This document shows positions 34,989 to 46,883 of a stretch of 64,000 bases of DNA, piece after piece. Origin of the DNA: Delphinapterus leucas (taxonomy: Eukaryota; Chordata; Mammalia; Artiodactyla; Monodontidae); contig NW_022098076.1 of NCBI RefSeq assembly GCF_002288925.2, positions 91,605,933 through 91,669,932 of the forward strand, read 5' to 3'. The position numbers were made by a program, and so were the translations under genes. Under the pieces are notes generated by a model, which was not told the origin of the DNA, ran no database searches, and was given only the letters and a program-made list of their open reading frames with translations. Position 1 is the first letter of the stretch, and every line of letters begins with the position of its first letter.

Positions 34989-35018
34989 ATGTGTGTGTGT
35001 GTGTGCATGTGTGTGTGT
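34951..35018. repeat. (TG)n microsatellite, interrupted
   Basis: Alternating GT tract of about 68 bp with GCAT interruptions. Reverse and forward frames through it give Cys-Val runs and are not genes. Confidence 0.95.
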
Positions 35019-35394
35019 AGGGGCTCTGCCTGGTGGGGACTCAGGTCTCAGGTCGGGGAGGGCTCACTCAGGGGCAAATTCGGGAGCAGCAATGGTTCAA
35101 GGCCCCGTCTGCTAGTGGGAAGAGGTGCCCTGGCCTGCTCTGCAGCTGGGCCAGGCCCACCTCTTCTGTCCTCGCACCACCTCACAGCCACAGGGAAAGG
35201 GGAGCAAAAGCAGGGAGAGTAGATGCTTCTTGCCTAATAACCTGAGTACTCTGGACCTGACGGCATCCCATAAACAAGCCCCTCTGTGCCCCGAGGCCTC
35301 AGAGGGCTCGGCTAGTGACGCCCCTGCTGCCTCGGGGATTTGGGCAGTGACCCCATCTTGTCAGAGTGCCGTTTTCCAGGCTGTGTGTCGGGCG

Positions 35395-35652
35395 AGTTTG
35401 TGTGTGCACATGTATGTGTATGAGTATGAGTGTGTGTGAGCATATGCCTGTCTGTGAGTGTATGCATTTGAGCATGAGTGTGACCTGTGTGCGTACAGAC
35501 ACATATGGGCATGTACACATGTTTGATTAAGTGCATGAGCCTATGAGCATTTGGATGTGTGTGAACCTGTGTATGTGTCTGTGTAAGTGAACACCTGAGT
35601 GTGAACATGTGAGTCCATGAGATTGTGCACACGAGTTGAGTGTGTGTGTGAC
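35395..35652. repeat. Degenerate GT-rich low-complexity tract
   Basis: About 260 bp of irregular TGTG/TGAG/CATG sequence without a fixed period. Likely a decayed GT satellite. The His/Thr-rich reverse frame over it (35,692-35,312) is an artefact of composition. Confidence 0.8.
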
Positions 35653-37384
35653 CCACGTCCTCCCACCTCCCTTCCACGAGAAGAAAAAGCATTCCTGACT
35701 TGACTCATACACATTCCTTAAAAGTCCAGATGAGGCTAGAGATCACTGCGCCTTGGCTTTGAAGCCAGAAAGCTCTGACCTTTCTGGGCAAGGAAGTGGA
35801 AAGAGGGATGCCTGGGGTTCACACTGAGATTAGCCCAGGCCTGATAGGAACAATGGGGTGGTGGCCCTTGTACATTCCTCCGGTAGCCAGGAAAGTGGGG
35901 ATACAGGATGCTCTCAAGAACGCTTAGTTCTCACAGGGAAATGAAACTAACTAACAACTTCCCTGGAGTAGTTCATCGGTTTTACTGCTGTTGCATCATT
36001 CCAAAGCTGATGAGGGATTCGGGTTGTTTATTTAACAGTAAGTGTGATGACACACTAGCTAACATGCCGAAGTGCAGGACTTCCAAATTGTTCTGTGACC
36101 CCTGCCTGGAGTGTACTGGGCAAGTCCCCCCAGATGCGATGGTGCAGAATACTCAGGAGGGCAGGACCACAGAGGGGGTGTGGGAATCGGCATCTCTAAT
36201 GAGAGACATTCATCCACAGAGCCTCTTGAGGGCCGGGTGCCCCATGCTTGGGGTGCAAAGCCTCCTTCCACCTTATGTCGGTCCCCATGGCAATCCCCTA
36301 CTTGAGGAGCTGCTGGGACGGTCTTGGACCAGTGCCTCAGGAAATCAGGATAGCTGGGCGTGCTCCCACGCTGCGCAGACCTCGGGCAGGTGCCGGGCCC
36401 TGAGAGGCCCCTCTTCCTTATCCTGGCCCCGGGTGGGACTCAGCCCTCTCCTCTCTCCTCTAGCAGGAGGCTGATGCATGCTGACACCAGTAGCTCCGCA
36501 GACCTTGGAATCCAGTGGCCTCAGTTCACTGCCTGGTGAGCCAGTAGCTTCACAAATATTCAAGCATCCAACGTTTGTTTTCTCTCGAAGGACAGTGGGG
36601 GTCTGCAGACTTCCGAGAGCAGACTGGCCCTAGCCTCGCAGCATGACCCTCGCTCAGACCCCGGTTAAAGCTCAGACTTGCTATCACGGCCTCTGTCACT
36701 TGAGCCTGGAGGAAAAGGAGCTGGTGAAAAGTTGCATGGATGCACCACAGGTCTGGTTGCATACCTGGCAATGCATGTGCCAATGCGCACATTTTCCTTG
36801 AGGCCATGTTGGTGGGCATTTATTTTCCGTCCTAAGTTTAGCTAGAACATTCGTACGGTCTGCTCATTTGCCAAAAGCACGTGTTCAAGACAAAAGCCCC
36901 AAGTGAACTGCTTTGTTGAAATCGTTTATTGGACCTTTTAGGTTTCCCCCATTTACACATCCAGAAAATATGTGACCTATTTTCAATCCAGAGCTCCCTC
37001 TCAGGTGATTCCTGCCATCCATCACGGGGAATTTAATCTCCTGGTAAGCATATCTGGAAACACACCTCCAAGTATTTGTTAGGAGTCAAAAATTAAAATA
37101 AGTGCTGAATTTAAACACAGGGACACGCAAGGGCTGAGGCTTGCTGCTGAACATAGCCGATGGCATTTGCGAATGTAAAGGCATTTTCTTTTTCCTGTAA
37201 GCAGGTGATGGGGTGAAAACTTCAGACATCGGGTTTGATTAAAAAATGTTGTTCCAGAAACATTTATTCTTGGGTATGAGTGAGGGCTTAAGCATCAATT
37301 TGGGGCTATTTCCTTCCAGGAAGGTATTCTTTTGGCCCCATCCTCACTTGGAATGCTTTGGAGAAGAGTTGCTATTTGAAGAGG

Positions 37385-37520
37385 TGTTCACTGGATCTGT
37401 CATTTTACAGATAAGGAAACTGAAGTTCAGGGAGTGGGTTGACTCCCATACAATTGCTAGTTCATGACAGAAATGAGACCAGACTCCAGAAATCCCACTC
37501 CAACATTGGTGGGGATTTTC
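37385..37520 (-). mobile_element. MIR fragment
   Basis: CATTTTACAGATAAGGAAAC, TGAAGTTCAGGGAGTGGGTT and TTCATGACAGAAATGAGACC match the antisense MIR core (canonical: cattttacagatgaggaaac, tgaggcacagagaggttaag). Confidence 0.8.
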
Positions 37521-38267
37521 TCTGCACCCCGCTATCTCCCCTGATTTATATCCTGACATAGATGCAATATTCTGCCTCTTAGTAATGGTAATTCTTCATG
37601 TCGTATCTTTATAAAAGCTCCAAATCATAATGCATGCTTCGAGGCCGTGCAAAAGTTTTGAATTTGCAATTCTAAACTTCCTTCTAACTCAAGGAAAATC
37701 AGGATTTTTTTAATAAGAGGTTAGACTTTAAAATACATCTAATTTGATTGGAGGCATAGATTTCTCTGATCAACTCATAGAGAGTAGTTATTGTTACCAT
37801 GCACAGACAGTTTAGTCCTGCTGTAGTTTTTGCTGTGAGAACTTAGAAAAGGGAATCTTGTTTTTTATCCATCTTAGTCAATCGATGTGGGGTTGATTTT
37901 GTGGTCCTTAAACCAATTTACGTTCAGTTATATTCACTGCAGGAAAATGCAAACAGGCTGATGGACCTTTATTTTTATTTTGTACTTTTGCTTTCCTCTA
38001 TAATGCAGCAATTTAAAGAATAGAACAAATAAATGGAAGATATGGAAATTTAGCTAAAGAGTTGGCTCAAAAGAATAGAACTCTTTCATGTCTCTTCAGA
38101 GTTCTCCATTCATGTATCATGATGCCAAGTTTTGGCAAATAAGCCAAGTTTGGATTAAGTTACAGCCAAGTATGTTGCCTTTGCCCATTCAATTTATTCT
38201 TGGCAAACGTCAGAGAGCATTTATAATAAAGTCCCATTTTGAACATTCTATTGCCCCAATGGAATTC
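37521..38267. other. AT-rich unique DNA
   Basis: No repeat or gene recognised. Confidence 0.5.
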
Positions 38268-38425
38268 TAATAAAACTGGGTATTTATTTAATGTCTAACT
38301 CTAGGAGTTCAAAGCACTTTACAGACATTCCTTGACTGATCTCAATGTCTCTGCAAGATTTTACAGATTGGAAAAGTCAGCTGAGGCAGGGAAACTTGCG
38401 TGAGATCACCCAGGAAGGCCACGGG
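38268..38425 (-). mobile_element. MIR fragment
   Basis: AAAGCACTTTACAGACATTC, GACTGATCTCAATGTCTCTG, TTTTACAGATTGGAAAAGTC and GAGATCACCCAGGAAGGCCA follow the antisense MIR order. Confidence 0.75.
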
Positions 38426-39028
38426 ATACTCCAAGTTAATGTCACCTCCTGACATTTAGAAGTTTCTGTTCCTCAGATGGTGATGCATTCCCAACCTCTT
38501 ATCTAAATGTTGTCGAATAGACAGTATTTGTTTATTTCTCCATGGTGATCTTTAATTAAGGAAAGTAGAAGCCCCACAGACACTTCTGTTTGTATGTCAT
38601 AGCGTCAATTGGGCAAAGTATCTTTCAAACACTTTGATTCTTTGGCAATGGAGTTGGCATTTGGTAGCAAGAGAATAGACAGTTGGGAGGTGTCCCAATT
38701 GGACAACGAAATGGTAGTGATTATTCCCTGGTCTCCAGAGTAATTCACATTTGGATGGGGTGTGTATGGGCAGGTGGGTGGATCGCTGGTGGAGAAGCCA
38801 GCAAAGAGAGGTGTTCACATATCTCTGTGGTACCTTCACCTACCTGAAGGGCATCAACCTGAATGTTATTACCACCTAGTGCCCTGCTATCCTAGGGCAC
38901 TGACTATAAGATGGTTGTTTAGCATTTTCTTGGCACATTTTATGTTTGCCGAGTTAGACTTCTGTTAAACTTTGTATTTGCCCGAGATGGAGAACATGCC
39001 AGGTGGAGCTCGGAAGTTGAAGGTGATT
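38426..39028. other. Unique DNA, no gene recognised
   Basis: Nothing supportable. Confidence 0.5.
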
Positions 39029-39041
39029 AAAAGGAGGAGTC

Positions 39042-39870
39042 TATGGCCAAAAAGCATATAAAAAGCTGCTCAACATCACTAATCATTAGAGCAATGCAAA
39101 TCAAAACCACAGTGAGGTATCACCTCACACCAGTCAGAAGGGCCATCATCAGAAAATCTACAAACAACAAATGCTGGAGAGGGTGTGGAGGAAAGGGAGC
39201 CCTCTTACACTGTTGGCGGGAATGTAAATTGATACAGCCACTGTGGAGAACAGTATGGAGGTTCCTTAAAAAACTAAAAATAGAATTACCATATGACCCA
39301 GCAATCCCACTGTTGGGCATATACCCAGAGAAAACCATAATTCAGAAAGACACATGCACCCCAGTGTTCATTGCAGCAATATTTACAATAGCCAGGTCAT
39401 GGAAGCAACCTAAATGCCCATCGACAGACGAATGGATAAAGAAGATTTGGTAAATATATTCAATGGAATATTACTCAGCCATAAAAAAGAACGATATTGG
39501 GTCATTTGTAGAGATGTGGATGGATCTAGAGACTGTCATACAGAGTGAAGTAAGTCAGAAAGAGAAAAACAAATATCGTATATTAACACATATATGTGGA
39601 TTCTAGGAAAATGGTACAGAGGAACCGGTTTGCAAGGCAGAAATAGAGACACAGATGTAGAGAACAAATGTATGGACACCAAGGGGGGAAAGGAGCAGGG
39701 GGGTGGTGGCGTGGGATGGACTGGGAGATTGGGATTGACATGTATACACTAATATGTATAAAATAGATAACTAATAAGAACCTACTGTACAAAAAAAATA
39801 AATAAAATAAAATTCAAAAAAAAAAAAAGGAAAAAAAAAAACCCTTATATGTAAACTGAAAAAAAAAAAA
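39042..39870 (+). mobile_element. 5'-truncated L1 with two poly(A) tracts
   Basis: Sense L1 3' end: ORF2 C-terminal coding region, a 3'UTR of about 185 bp (GGTACAGAGGAACCGGTTTG, GGACACCAAGGGGGGAAAGG, CTAATAAGAACCTACTGTAC) and an A-rich tail at 39,791-39,841. Then comes a 17-bp non-L1 segment (39,842-39,858) and a second A tract (39,859-39,872). Possible imperfect target duplications: AAAAGGAGGAGTC (39,029-39,041) and AAAAAGAGAAGTC (39,868-39,880), 10 of 13 matching. Confidence 0.9.
39043..39606 (+). pseudogene. L1 ORF2 C-terminal domain, one nonsense codon
   Basis: In-frame L1 ORF2 tail. It begins [16 protein letters not shown], then contains the C-terminal zinc-knuckle-like motif C-X3-C-X7-H-X4-C (C-W-R-G-C ... 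H-C-W-R-E-C), then [12 protein letters not shown] and [18 protein letters not shown] stop codon ending at 39,453 replaces a Tyr codon. The frame then continues unbroken through I-Y-S-M-E-Y-Y-S-A-I-K-K-N and S-E-V-S-Q-K-E-K to the natural stop at 39,604-39,606. Because of 5' truncation no endonuclease or RT is present, so it was dead on arrival. Confidence 0.93.
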
Positions 39871-39880
39871 AAGAGAAGTC

Positions 39881-40289
39881 AAGTTTGGAGTCCAAGCTCC
39901 GGACAGCCCTGTGTACAGGCAGAAGGTTTTCCTGTGTTTTTATGTGCAATGAAGCAGTTATTTTGCCAAATGCGTCTCTGAAGCACCATGTGGAAAGGCC
40001 ACTTCAGGGACTTTTCCTGATCACCATGGAGGTGGCGTCTCTCCACCAGCCCTAGCACAGAACTGGAGGGGGTGGGCTCTTACAGAAAAGGCTCTTGTCT
40101 CTACAACCTGCTTATCTTATAACCGACAAAGGATCCATTCTAAGGTTGTTTGTTTGGGCCAGAATTTAAGCTCATGGTACCATTTCCCATGTTCTTCCTA
40201 CTCAGTCACATGGTGAATCCAATGCCGGAACATAGAGCAGCCGGGGCCACTTACGTACATTGGATTGAAGGCATCAAGGGTGTATTAAG
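39881..40289. other. Unique DNA, no gene recognised
   Basis: Nothing supportable. Confidence 0.5.
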
Positions 40290-40520
40290 ATGCAGACTTG
40301 AGCTGGACTGAATTTGATCTGTTGGAGCCACTCAGCAGCTGTGTGACTGGGAACAAGTCACTTAGCATCTGTGTGCCTTAGTTTCCTCCTCTGTAAAAGG
40401 GGAATAGTCATAATAGTACCAGCCTCATGAAGATTAAATGGATTGATGTATATTAGACACTTAGATAGTTCTTGACACATAATTAGTGCCTTATTAATTT
40501 ACTAGTTGTTATTATTATTA
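40290..40520 (+). mobile_element. MIR, nearly complete
   Basis: Sense MIR with the core GTGTGACTGGGAACAAGTCA, CTTAGCATCTGTGTGCCTTA, GTTTCCTCCTCTGTAAAAGG and the 3' part GAAGATTAAATGGATTGATG and TTAGATAGTTCTTGACACAT, ending in TTATTATTATTATT. It is the best-preserved MIR in the window. Confidence 0.93.
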
Positions 40521-41746
40521 TTCCTATGAATGTTGTGGAGTAAGATTCACTGCCCAGCTTCTCTCTTTCTCTCCTTGAAACTGATGGCAAAGCTCAACTG
40601 TAAGACAAAAACAGTTGGGAGTAAATGTCATCAGCACTGAGAGTAGAGGCTGGAGGCTCCATGGACAACAATGCTGAGGACTTCCTGCCAGAGGAGGGGG
40701 CAGAGATGAGACAAGACGGCAGAGGTCACAGAAGGCCCCTCATCTGTCTCCAGAAATCAGTGAGGGTTGTGGGGATCAGTGGGGGCTGTTTTGGGGAGAC
40801 TCACTGAGCCTCGGGAGGTAGGAGTCAGGAGAGGGAGGGCCAGGGTGGAGACGCCGCTTGGCCTTCCTTTGCCCCTTCCCACGGTGACGTGCGGGGAGGC
40901 CAAACGGAAACCTGCTGATAAGGAACTTGTGTCTAAGTGGCCTCTCCTGACCTCAGCAGGATCATCGGATTTCACCAAGCATGTTTGTGACCCACAGTCT
41001 CATTCGAGGTGACAGGATGCCCTCATCCCACTTGGCAGGAGAGGGCCAGCCAAAGCCACTCTGGGTGCTGGAGTAGTGGCCTGGTGGACACACAGCCAGA
41101 CGTGAGCAACCGGGTATCGATGTGAGGGTTTTGCCAGTGAGAGAAGATGTCAAGGGCTGACCAAGGTCACACTCACAGCTGTGCCCCTGATACCCAGCAC
41201 TGTCAGTGTAAATCTGCAGGGGCTCGCTCTCCAGCTGCAAGTCTGGCGGGAGAGGGAGGGGGTGACCGTGTCTGGACAGGGGGAGCCCAGAGAGCTGTTT
41301 TCAGTCAGACAACATCCTGTGACATGCCAGACCAGCACACTCACCGTGAGAAGATTCTTGGACACAGGAGAAGCAGGCAAACTCATGTTGCAATCAACAG
41401 GGAGAAAACAGATTTAAAAAAATTTACTACAGGAAATAGGAGGAACATTTAGACGTCAACTTCTTTCCCCTTTTACAGACTCTGCACAGTAAGATATGAA
41501 CCAGGAGATGCTAAGACAGAAATGAAAAAGGAAATGCCCCCTTAAGAAGAAATGGTTAGAGAGAAATAAAGTGTCACAGAATTTAAAATGGGATTTGGTG
41601 ATTTGGAATTAAAAAAATTGAATCAGGCAATTTTTAGCATCTCTTTTAGGATGAAGTAAAAAAAAAAAATGGATTGAAGAGCTGAAGAATATTAGAAAAA
41701 ATATAATAGCTGTGGATGAGAGGTAGCGGTGTTTCGATCAACTATG
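40521..41746. other. Unique DNA, no gene recognised
   Basis: Open frames under 105 codons on both strands around 40,760-41,450 without recognisable domains. 41,460-41,740 is A-rich. Confidence 0.5.
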
Positions 41747-41750
41747 GTTT

Positions 41751-42379
41751 TGTTGCTAAGCTTAAGCTCATACTTCTCACCCACAACAGGCCAATAGATC
41801 AAGAGATGAGTTTTTGGGGCAAGGAGCAGTGACTTTAGTCAGAAAGGCAGCAGACTGAGATGGTGGACTGGTGTCCCAAAGAACCGTCTTCCCTGAATTA
41901 GAATTCAGGCTTCTTTTATACTGAAAGGAAAGGAGGTGTGGTTGGTGTCAGCACCCTCTGTGCTTTCAGCTGTCCAGGTAGGTCAGGGCATGATGTTCCT
42001 GTAAACCTCTAACAGGACAAATGTTATTCTCTGTTCTGCAACTTTTTTTTTTTTTTTTTTTTGCGGCATGCGGACCTCTCACTTTTGTGGCCTCTCCCAT
42101 TGCAGAGCACAGGCTCCGGACGTGCAGGCTCAGCGGCCATGTCTCACGGGCCCAGCCGCTCCGCGGCATGTGGGATCTTCCCGGACCGGGGCAACTTTTT
42201 ATCTCTATATGAATGGAAAAGCATTATACCTTTAAAGGTTAGAGCCTTGAGAATCGGCTATCCTGTATATTTCAGGCTCTAGGCAACATTCCTACCTGGA
42301 AGCCAAAGCAATAGAGTACCAAGGTTAAAGTAAAAGAAACAGACCCAATATGGAGTCAGATTTGTTCTTCCCTATTACA
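41751..42379 (-). mobile_element. Solo ERV LTR, interrupted by a SINE
   Basis: On the reverse strand it begins TGTAATAGGGAAGAACAAAT and ends GCTTAGCAACA. It is flanked by GTTT on both sides (41,747-41,750; 42,380-42,383). Without the SINE and its target duplication it is about 475 bp. It pairs with the LTR at 46,884: AAATCTGACTCCATATT, AATATACAGG and CTGTTAGAGG/CTGTTGGAGG segments are shared. The inner flanks show neither a primer-binding site nor a polypurine tract. Confidence 0.82.
42048..42190 (-). mobile_element. CHR-type SINE, 5'-truncated
   Basis: Antisense SINE with a T tail on the left and a body from GCGGCATGCGGACCTCTCAC to GGATCTTCCCGGACCGGG. The tRNA-like head, including box A and box B, is missing, so it cannot be transcribed by Pol III as it stands. 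It is flanked by GCAACTTTTT (42,038-42,047 and 42,191-42,200), identical. The LTR copy at 46,884 shows the same site unoccupied (47,176-47,185), so the truncation happened at insertion. Confidence 0.95.
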
Positions 42380-42383
42380 GTTT

Positions 42384-43186
42384 TGTTTCTGAAGGAAAAT
42401 ATCTAACACATGAAGAATGCTTTTCAAGCAGATTGTAGAAGACATCTGCCCTGGACCTTCAGGCCAAATTAAACAAGAGCAATAGCAAAGCACTCTGACT
42501 TGGCGTTAGTGAAAGAGCTTGCCAGGAATAAATAGAAGGGGGATCATTCTTTGGTTTTTAAGAGATCACTTAAGGGAAAAAAAATGAAAGTGAGGATTTG
42601 AATACTATAATTAATAGCTTAGGTTTGAGAGGTGAGAGTCCATTGGTATGCTCTCCAAAGGGACAATCCAGCGTCGTCTAACCACCCCACAGGACATCTA
42701 CAAAAATGGACTATATATTTAGCTATCTTTTAAAAACTCAATAAATTTTAAAGAGCGGAAATAGCACTCTCCACATTCTTTGACCACAATATGCAGTAAA
42801 ACAAGCAAAATGACAAAGATATATAAATAGGAAACTGTAGCCATCAGAAAATTAAAACAAACCACGACAAAACAAAACATTTTTACGTAATGATTGGGTC
42901 AAAGATGAAATCAGAACCCCAATTATAAACTACTAAAATGTATCATGTTGTACAAAAATTCAGCCTAAGGAGGAATGCTGCATATCACAGCCTTGATTAC
43001 AACAGTGAAAAAATGGAACGTCAAAATATGCAACACTGAGGAGCCAGTGAAAAACACGATGGCGTGCCCTTGCTCTGACAGTGGAGTACTGCGTGGGCGC
43101 TGAAACATCTTTATTGACATGGAAGTGTGCCCATGATATGTTTTAAAAACTGTGGTTATGTTTCATCTGTGGGTGGTGGGGTAACG

Positions 43187-43189
<3 letters not shown>
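42384..43189. other. AT-rich DNA, no gene recognised
   Basis: A-rich; GTGAAAAAATGGAACG and GGAGTACTGCGTGGGCGCTG faintly recall old L1, but the match is too weak to call. Confidence 0.45.

Positions 43190-43219
<30 letters not shown>
43190..43219. repeat. (AT)15 microsatellite
   Basis: Pure AT dinucleotide tract followed by a T run. Confidence 0.95.
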
Positions 43220-43227
<8 letters not shown>

Positions 43228-44699
43228 TTGCTCATGGCTATTTTCTACTTTGTCTCCATGGGCATGTATTAATTATGTATCAAAATAGGCAAACATTTAT
43301 AGACAAAAGAGGGGACTAGGGTGAGGATGTGACATGTGATCACTGAGAGAAGCATCCCATGACTTCATGTGGGTACTTGTGGGTATGGAATTCACCGTGT
43401 GGGGCTTTGCCTGTGTACAATCTCCAGAGAGTTTACACTTACCACATGCTCATTTAGATACATTCTCATTAGCAACTTTGTGAATTTCCTTGGGACAGGC
43501 CCAGTTGATGATTTCCACTATTTGCATAATAACTGAAACCCACTTACTAACCGGTAATGGTTTAAAGATCCTGAAATGAGTCGGTAATGTTTAACTTTAT
43601 TCCCAGAAATGCAGAGGCATGTGTCAACAGGATGAGTTTCTCTGAGCTCTGTTCTGAATGATGGCTGCAGGGTACGTACCCCAAAATACACCTTGGTCCA
43701 GAATCTAATTGACAGAGACGGTGACTGGTAGAGTAGATGATTCAGATACGTGGAGTTGGAAGCTCTCCTCCAACCGTACTATAATAATCCTTGTCTTGCC
43801 CTAGAGTATATCCAAGATGACAGCGGTGAAGGCATCATTGAATTCACCCATAATACGGCATCCCCTCCCAGATAGCCCGCTTCCACTCTTCCTGGGACCC
43901 AGCACCCCGAGCCATGAATGCATGAGTGACTGTACTCGGGCTGGCCCCAACCCAGCTGGGCCAGTCAGAGGCTCTCCCCATCATTTGGACCTGGAACCCA
44001 GTGAATCTAATTAGTGTTTGGGTGAAGAAGTAACTAAATTTGGAGCTGGGAAAGCCATGAGGTCATTGGAACTGGACTGTGAAGGAGATAATTCTACAGG
44101 AATGCAGAGGACCAGTGGTCAGAGATGACGAGGGTGGACGGGGGCGGCAGGCACGGGAGGAAGTCAGTTGGGCTCCTGTCAAAGCCGCTGTGTACTTGCC
44201 GCTGAGTTCCATGAGGCAGACTCGTGCCTCCCAGCAAACCTCCATTTAGGGCATTGGGATTCTGTTACATACAACCAGGCAGTTTACAACCAAAGCCAAA
44301 TATTTTGTGCTTGAAATTTAACAAGCTCAATTTCCACATTAGGAAACACAAAGCACTGTGAAATAGCCTGAACGTGGAAGTGACACTTTAACCATTTCAA
44401 GGTTTCTCCTTAAAAATATAGCAGCCTGCAAACCTGCTGGAAGATTGAAAAAAAAATTTTTATAAAACAAACAACAAAAACCAATAATGGCATAAGTCTG
44501 TGGGTTTCTACCATTCAAAAATGATTTGGACTTGATCACAATTCCAGTTGTGGAAAAGTGATGTCATGAACTAGAAATATTGAACAACAACAAAACATCC
44601 AGGTAGGAAACCATAACACACATGAGGCAGCAGCTGTGAAATGATTGGTTGGTCCCGAAAAGGAGTAATAAAGTGACTGGGTCTAGCTCCTCCATCTAG
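43220..44699. other. Stretch with no gene recognised
   Basis: Nothing supportable. 43,920-44,010 has GGGCCAGTCAGAGGCTCTCC, a phrase common in old LTR/L1-like repeats, not enough for a call. Confidence 0.45.
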
Positions 44700-44912
44700 C
44701 GTTGTCAGATTTAGCGAATAAACATACAGGAAACTCAGTTAAATTTGATTTTCAGATAAACATTGACCAACATTTTTAGTGTAAGTCTATCCTAAATATT
44801 GCATGAGATATACTAAAAAAAAATCTGATTAATTTCAGATCATTGATGATCTGAAATTAAAATTGAAATTAAAATTGAACTGGGTGTCCTGTATTTTATC
44901 TGGTAACCCTAC
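44700..44912. mobile_element. Palindromic MITE with long inverted repeats
   Basis: The left arm (GTTGTCAGATTTAGCGAATA ... CAGTTAAATTTGATTTTCAG) is the imperfect reverse complement of the right arm (CTGAAATTAAAATTG ... TGGGTGTCCTGTATTTTATC TGGTAACCC). Arms are about 60-80 bp with a central AT-rich loop that is itself partly palindromic (CAGATCATTGATGATCTG). This is a known type of mammal-wide non-autonomous DNA transposon; I do not name the family. The right arm has an internal duplication of AAATTAAAATTG. Confidence 0.75.
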
Positions 44913-46699
44913 CCCAATCCCAAGAAGCTTAGTTAGTCTTCAAAGGTAATAGTCATTGAATTGCCTTTGACTTTCTCTCCACTGAAGACATTCTTGACCT
45001 TCATAACTCTGTTTCACGTAATCCCTTTCGTCAAAAGGGCATCCTCAGCGATGGGCTTCGTATGGAGAGAAATGCAATGCTATTTGTGTAGAGTGACTTG
45101 GCATTGCAAAGGACTCTGGTCTGTTGAATGCAAAACACCTGCAATCCAGTTCCCAAATGTTTGGTGTCACCTGTAAATTTCCTTCGGAAGCAGCCTGTGA
45201 GGGCATCTTGGGAAGGTGGGTAAGCCAAGTGGAAATTTTGCTGAACACTCTGCCATCCCAACACCAAGTGTTTAAGAACCTCAAATCTAAAAGCGCGTCC
45301 CCCCTCCAGGAAGGTTATTTATTGAACTTATGTATTAATAACGTGATCTAAGCCATTTTCAAATCCTCCATTGCTGTTTGGTCCCACGTGGTGGGAACCC
45401 ATCACCTTAGTATCCGGCTCCTTCATGAGCCGTTCCAGGGATGGTGAGAAGACTTATCATGTATTTTCCTACTGGAGCTTTGGCCCCCAGGCCCATCATG
45501 TGCTGGAAAATCCTAGCAGTGTTAACATTTCTAAGTGGTTCTAGGATTATTTTATGCAAAGATCTTGTTTCACCTCATTTTCTTGACTGTACTCAAGCTG
45601 GCTGAAGGCATGGAGGTACCAGCTAGGACAGTCAGGAGGGACTAAAAGAACTGTATTCCTGCTGCTTGGCTGAAAGGCAGCAATAAGATGCCCATCTCTA
45701 AGCAGGGGAGTCCAGTGAAGGAGGTGCTTGGTTTAGGGGATCAGGATACATCGTGTCCCTTCTGTACCTGTGCTTCTATCTAACTGTGGGAGGGGCATAA
45801 CTTCCGCCGACCTCGGGCTTGCTTACACCTGGGCTGCAGCAAAGCTGCCCATGACCCCACCCCACCCCAAACCCCACCCCCTGCCAGCACCTCATGCGGC
45901 CTCTCCTCAGGCCTTCCTCCCATCTGAGGTCACCCTTCCATCAAAGCCAAGCAAAGTAGAACTTAGTCATAAAAAGAAAATGCAAGTTCCCTTTTACTGG
46001 GACTCAGCCCGCCGCTGCCTCAGGCTGGCAGGAGGGTCTAGGAGGGGGACAGGATGGGGGTGAAGCTGGCCAGGCAGTGCTACCCATTTACAGGAGGCTC
46101 AAGCTGGATGCTCCTCCCCCAGCACCTTGTCTGTCCTGTACTTGCAATGCAGATGCTGGGCCGGGGGTTGGACGGCGTAGGACACACCACGGACCAGCAT
46201 CATCAGGATGGAGCTCCATCTCCTGGCTTCTGGGCCGGGGTCACTTCCAGAGGGAGAAAACCGAGGCTCAGAGGTACAGGGAGTACAGCCCCCCACAGGC
46301 AGCCCCACTTTTCTCTTCCTTTTTCAATCAGCTCGAAGAATCACATATTCCCAGCAATCCCAGGTGTATAGAGCAGGCTGGGACTAAGAAAAAGTGGTCA
46401 CTTCCACAGCGTGACACTGCTCAGAGGGTTTGGGCCCGAGGGCAGCCAGCTTTGTTCCCAGAACTCTGCTTTCCAGCTCCATGAGATTTGGGGATTTTCA
46501 GTCCAGGAATTTTATAACTACTGGGCTCATCACGGGATACCGATTAATTGGAAATTGAATTGCGTTTTTTCCATGGAGTTTGTAGCTAAGAAAATAGATA
46601 TCTCTGAGCTGCAGGGCCCACGTTCCCCGAGAGCAGTTACAAGGAGGGTTCTCACTCGTGGGACACCCCCCTCTGGTCCTTCACCTGATCGTGGTGCCA
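44913..46699. other. Stretch with no gene recognised
   Basis: Open frames under 140 codons, the largest (46,077-46,484) overlapped by others. No domain. Confidence 0.5.
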
Positions 46700-46830
46700 A
46701 CCCCATAGGCAGCATTGTTACCTCATTTCACAGGTGAGGACCGGGGTGAGGTTATCAAGGTTGTCTCTGTTGGTGAGAGGATTTGAATCCCGTCCCTGTG
46801 GCTCTCCACCCTGAGTCAGCTGTACTACTT
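46700..46830 (-). mobile_element. MIR fragment
   Basis: ATTGTTACCTCATTTCACAG, GTGAGGACCGGGGTGAGGTT and GAGAGGATTTGAATCCCGTC follow the antisense MIR core and the tRNA-related segment (GGATTTGAATCC resembles box B in antisense). Confidence 0.75.
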
Positions 46831-46883
46831 GATGGAATTTCCAACACCATCGAGACGCCAGAAACCTGCAAATGGTGCGGTTT

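Larger units (their letters stand above)
34052..37384. other. Stretch with no gene recognised; short CpG-rich block at 34,100-34,330
   Basis: A block of about 230 bases at 34,100-34,330 has noticeably more CpG (CCCCGTCTCGGCGCTTCTCC, CAGGCGGACGCTCTCAGG) than its surroundings, with open frames on both strands and no recognisable product. At 34,746 an AATAAA precedes an A13 tract (34,787-34,799) by about 40 bases, too far to argue for a processed transcript. The rest is unremarkable apart from the GT tracts listed separately. Confidence 0.5.
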
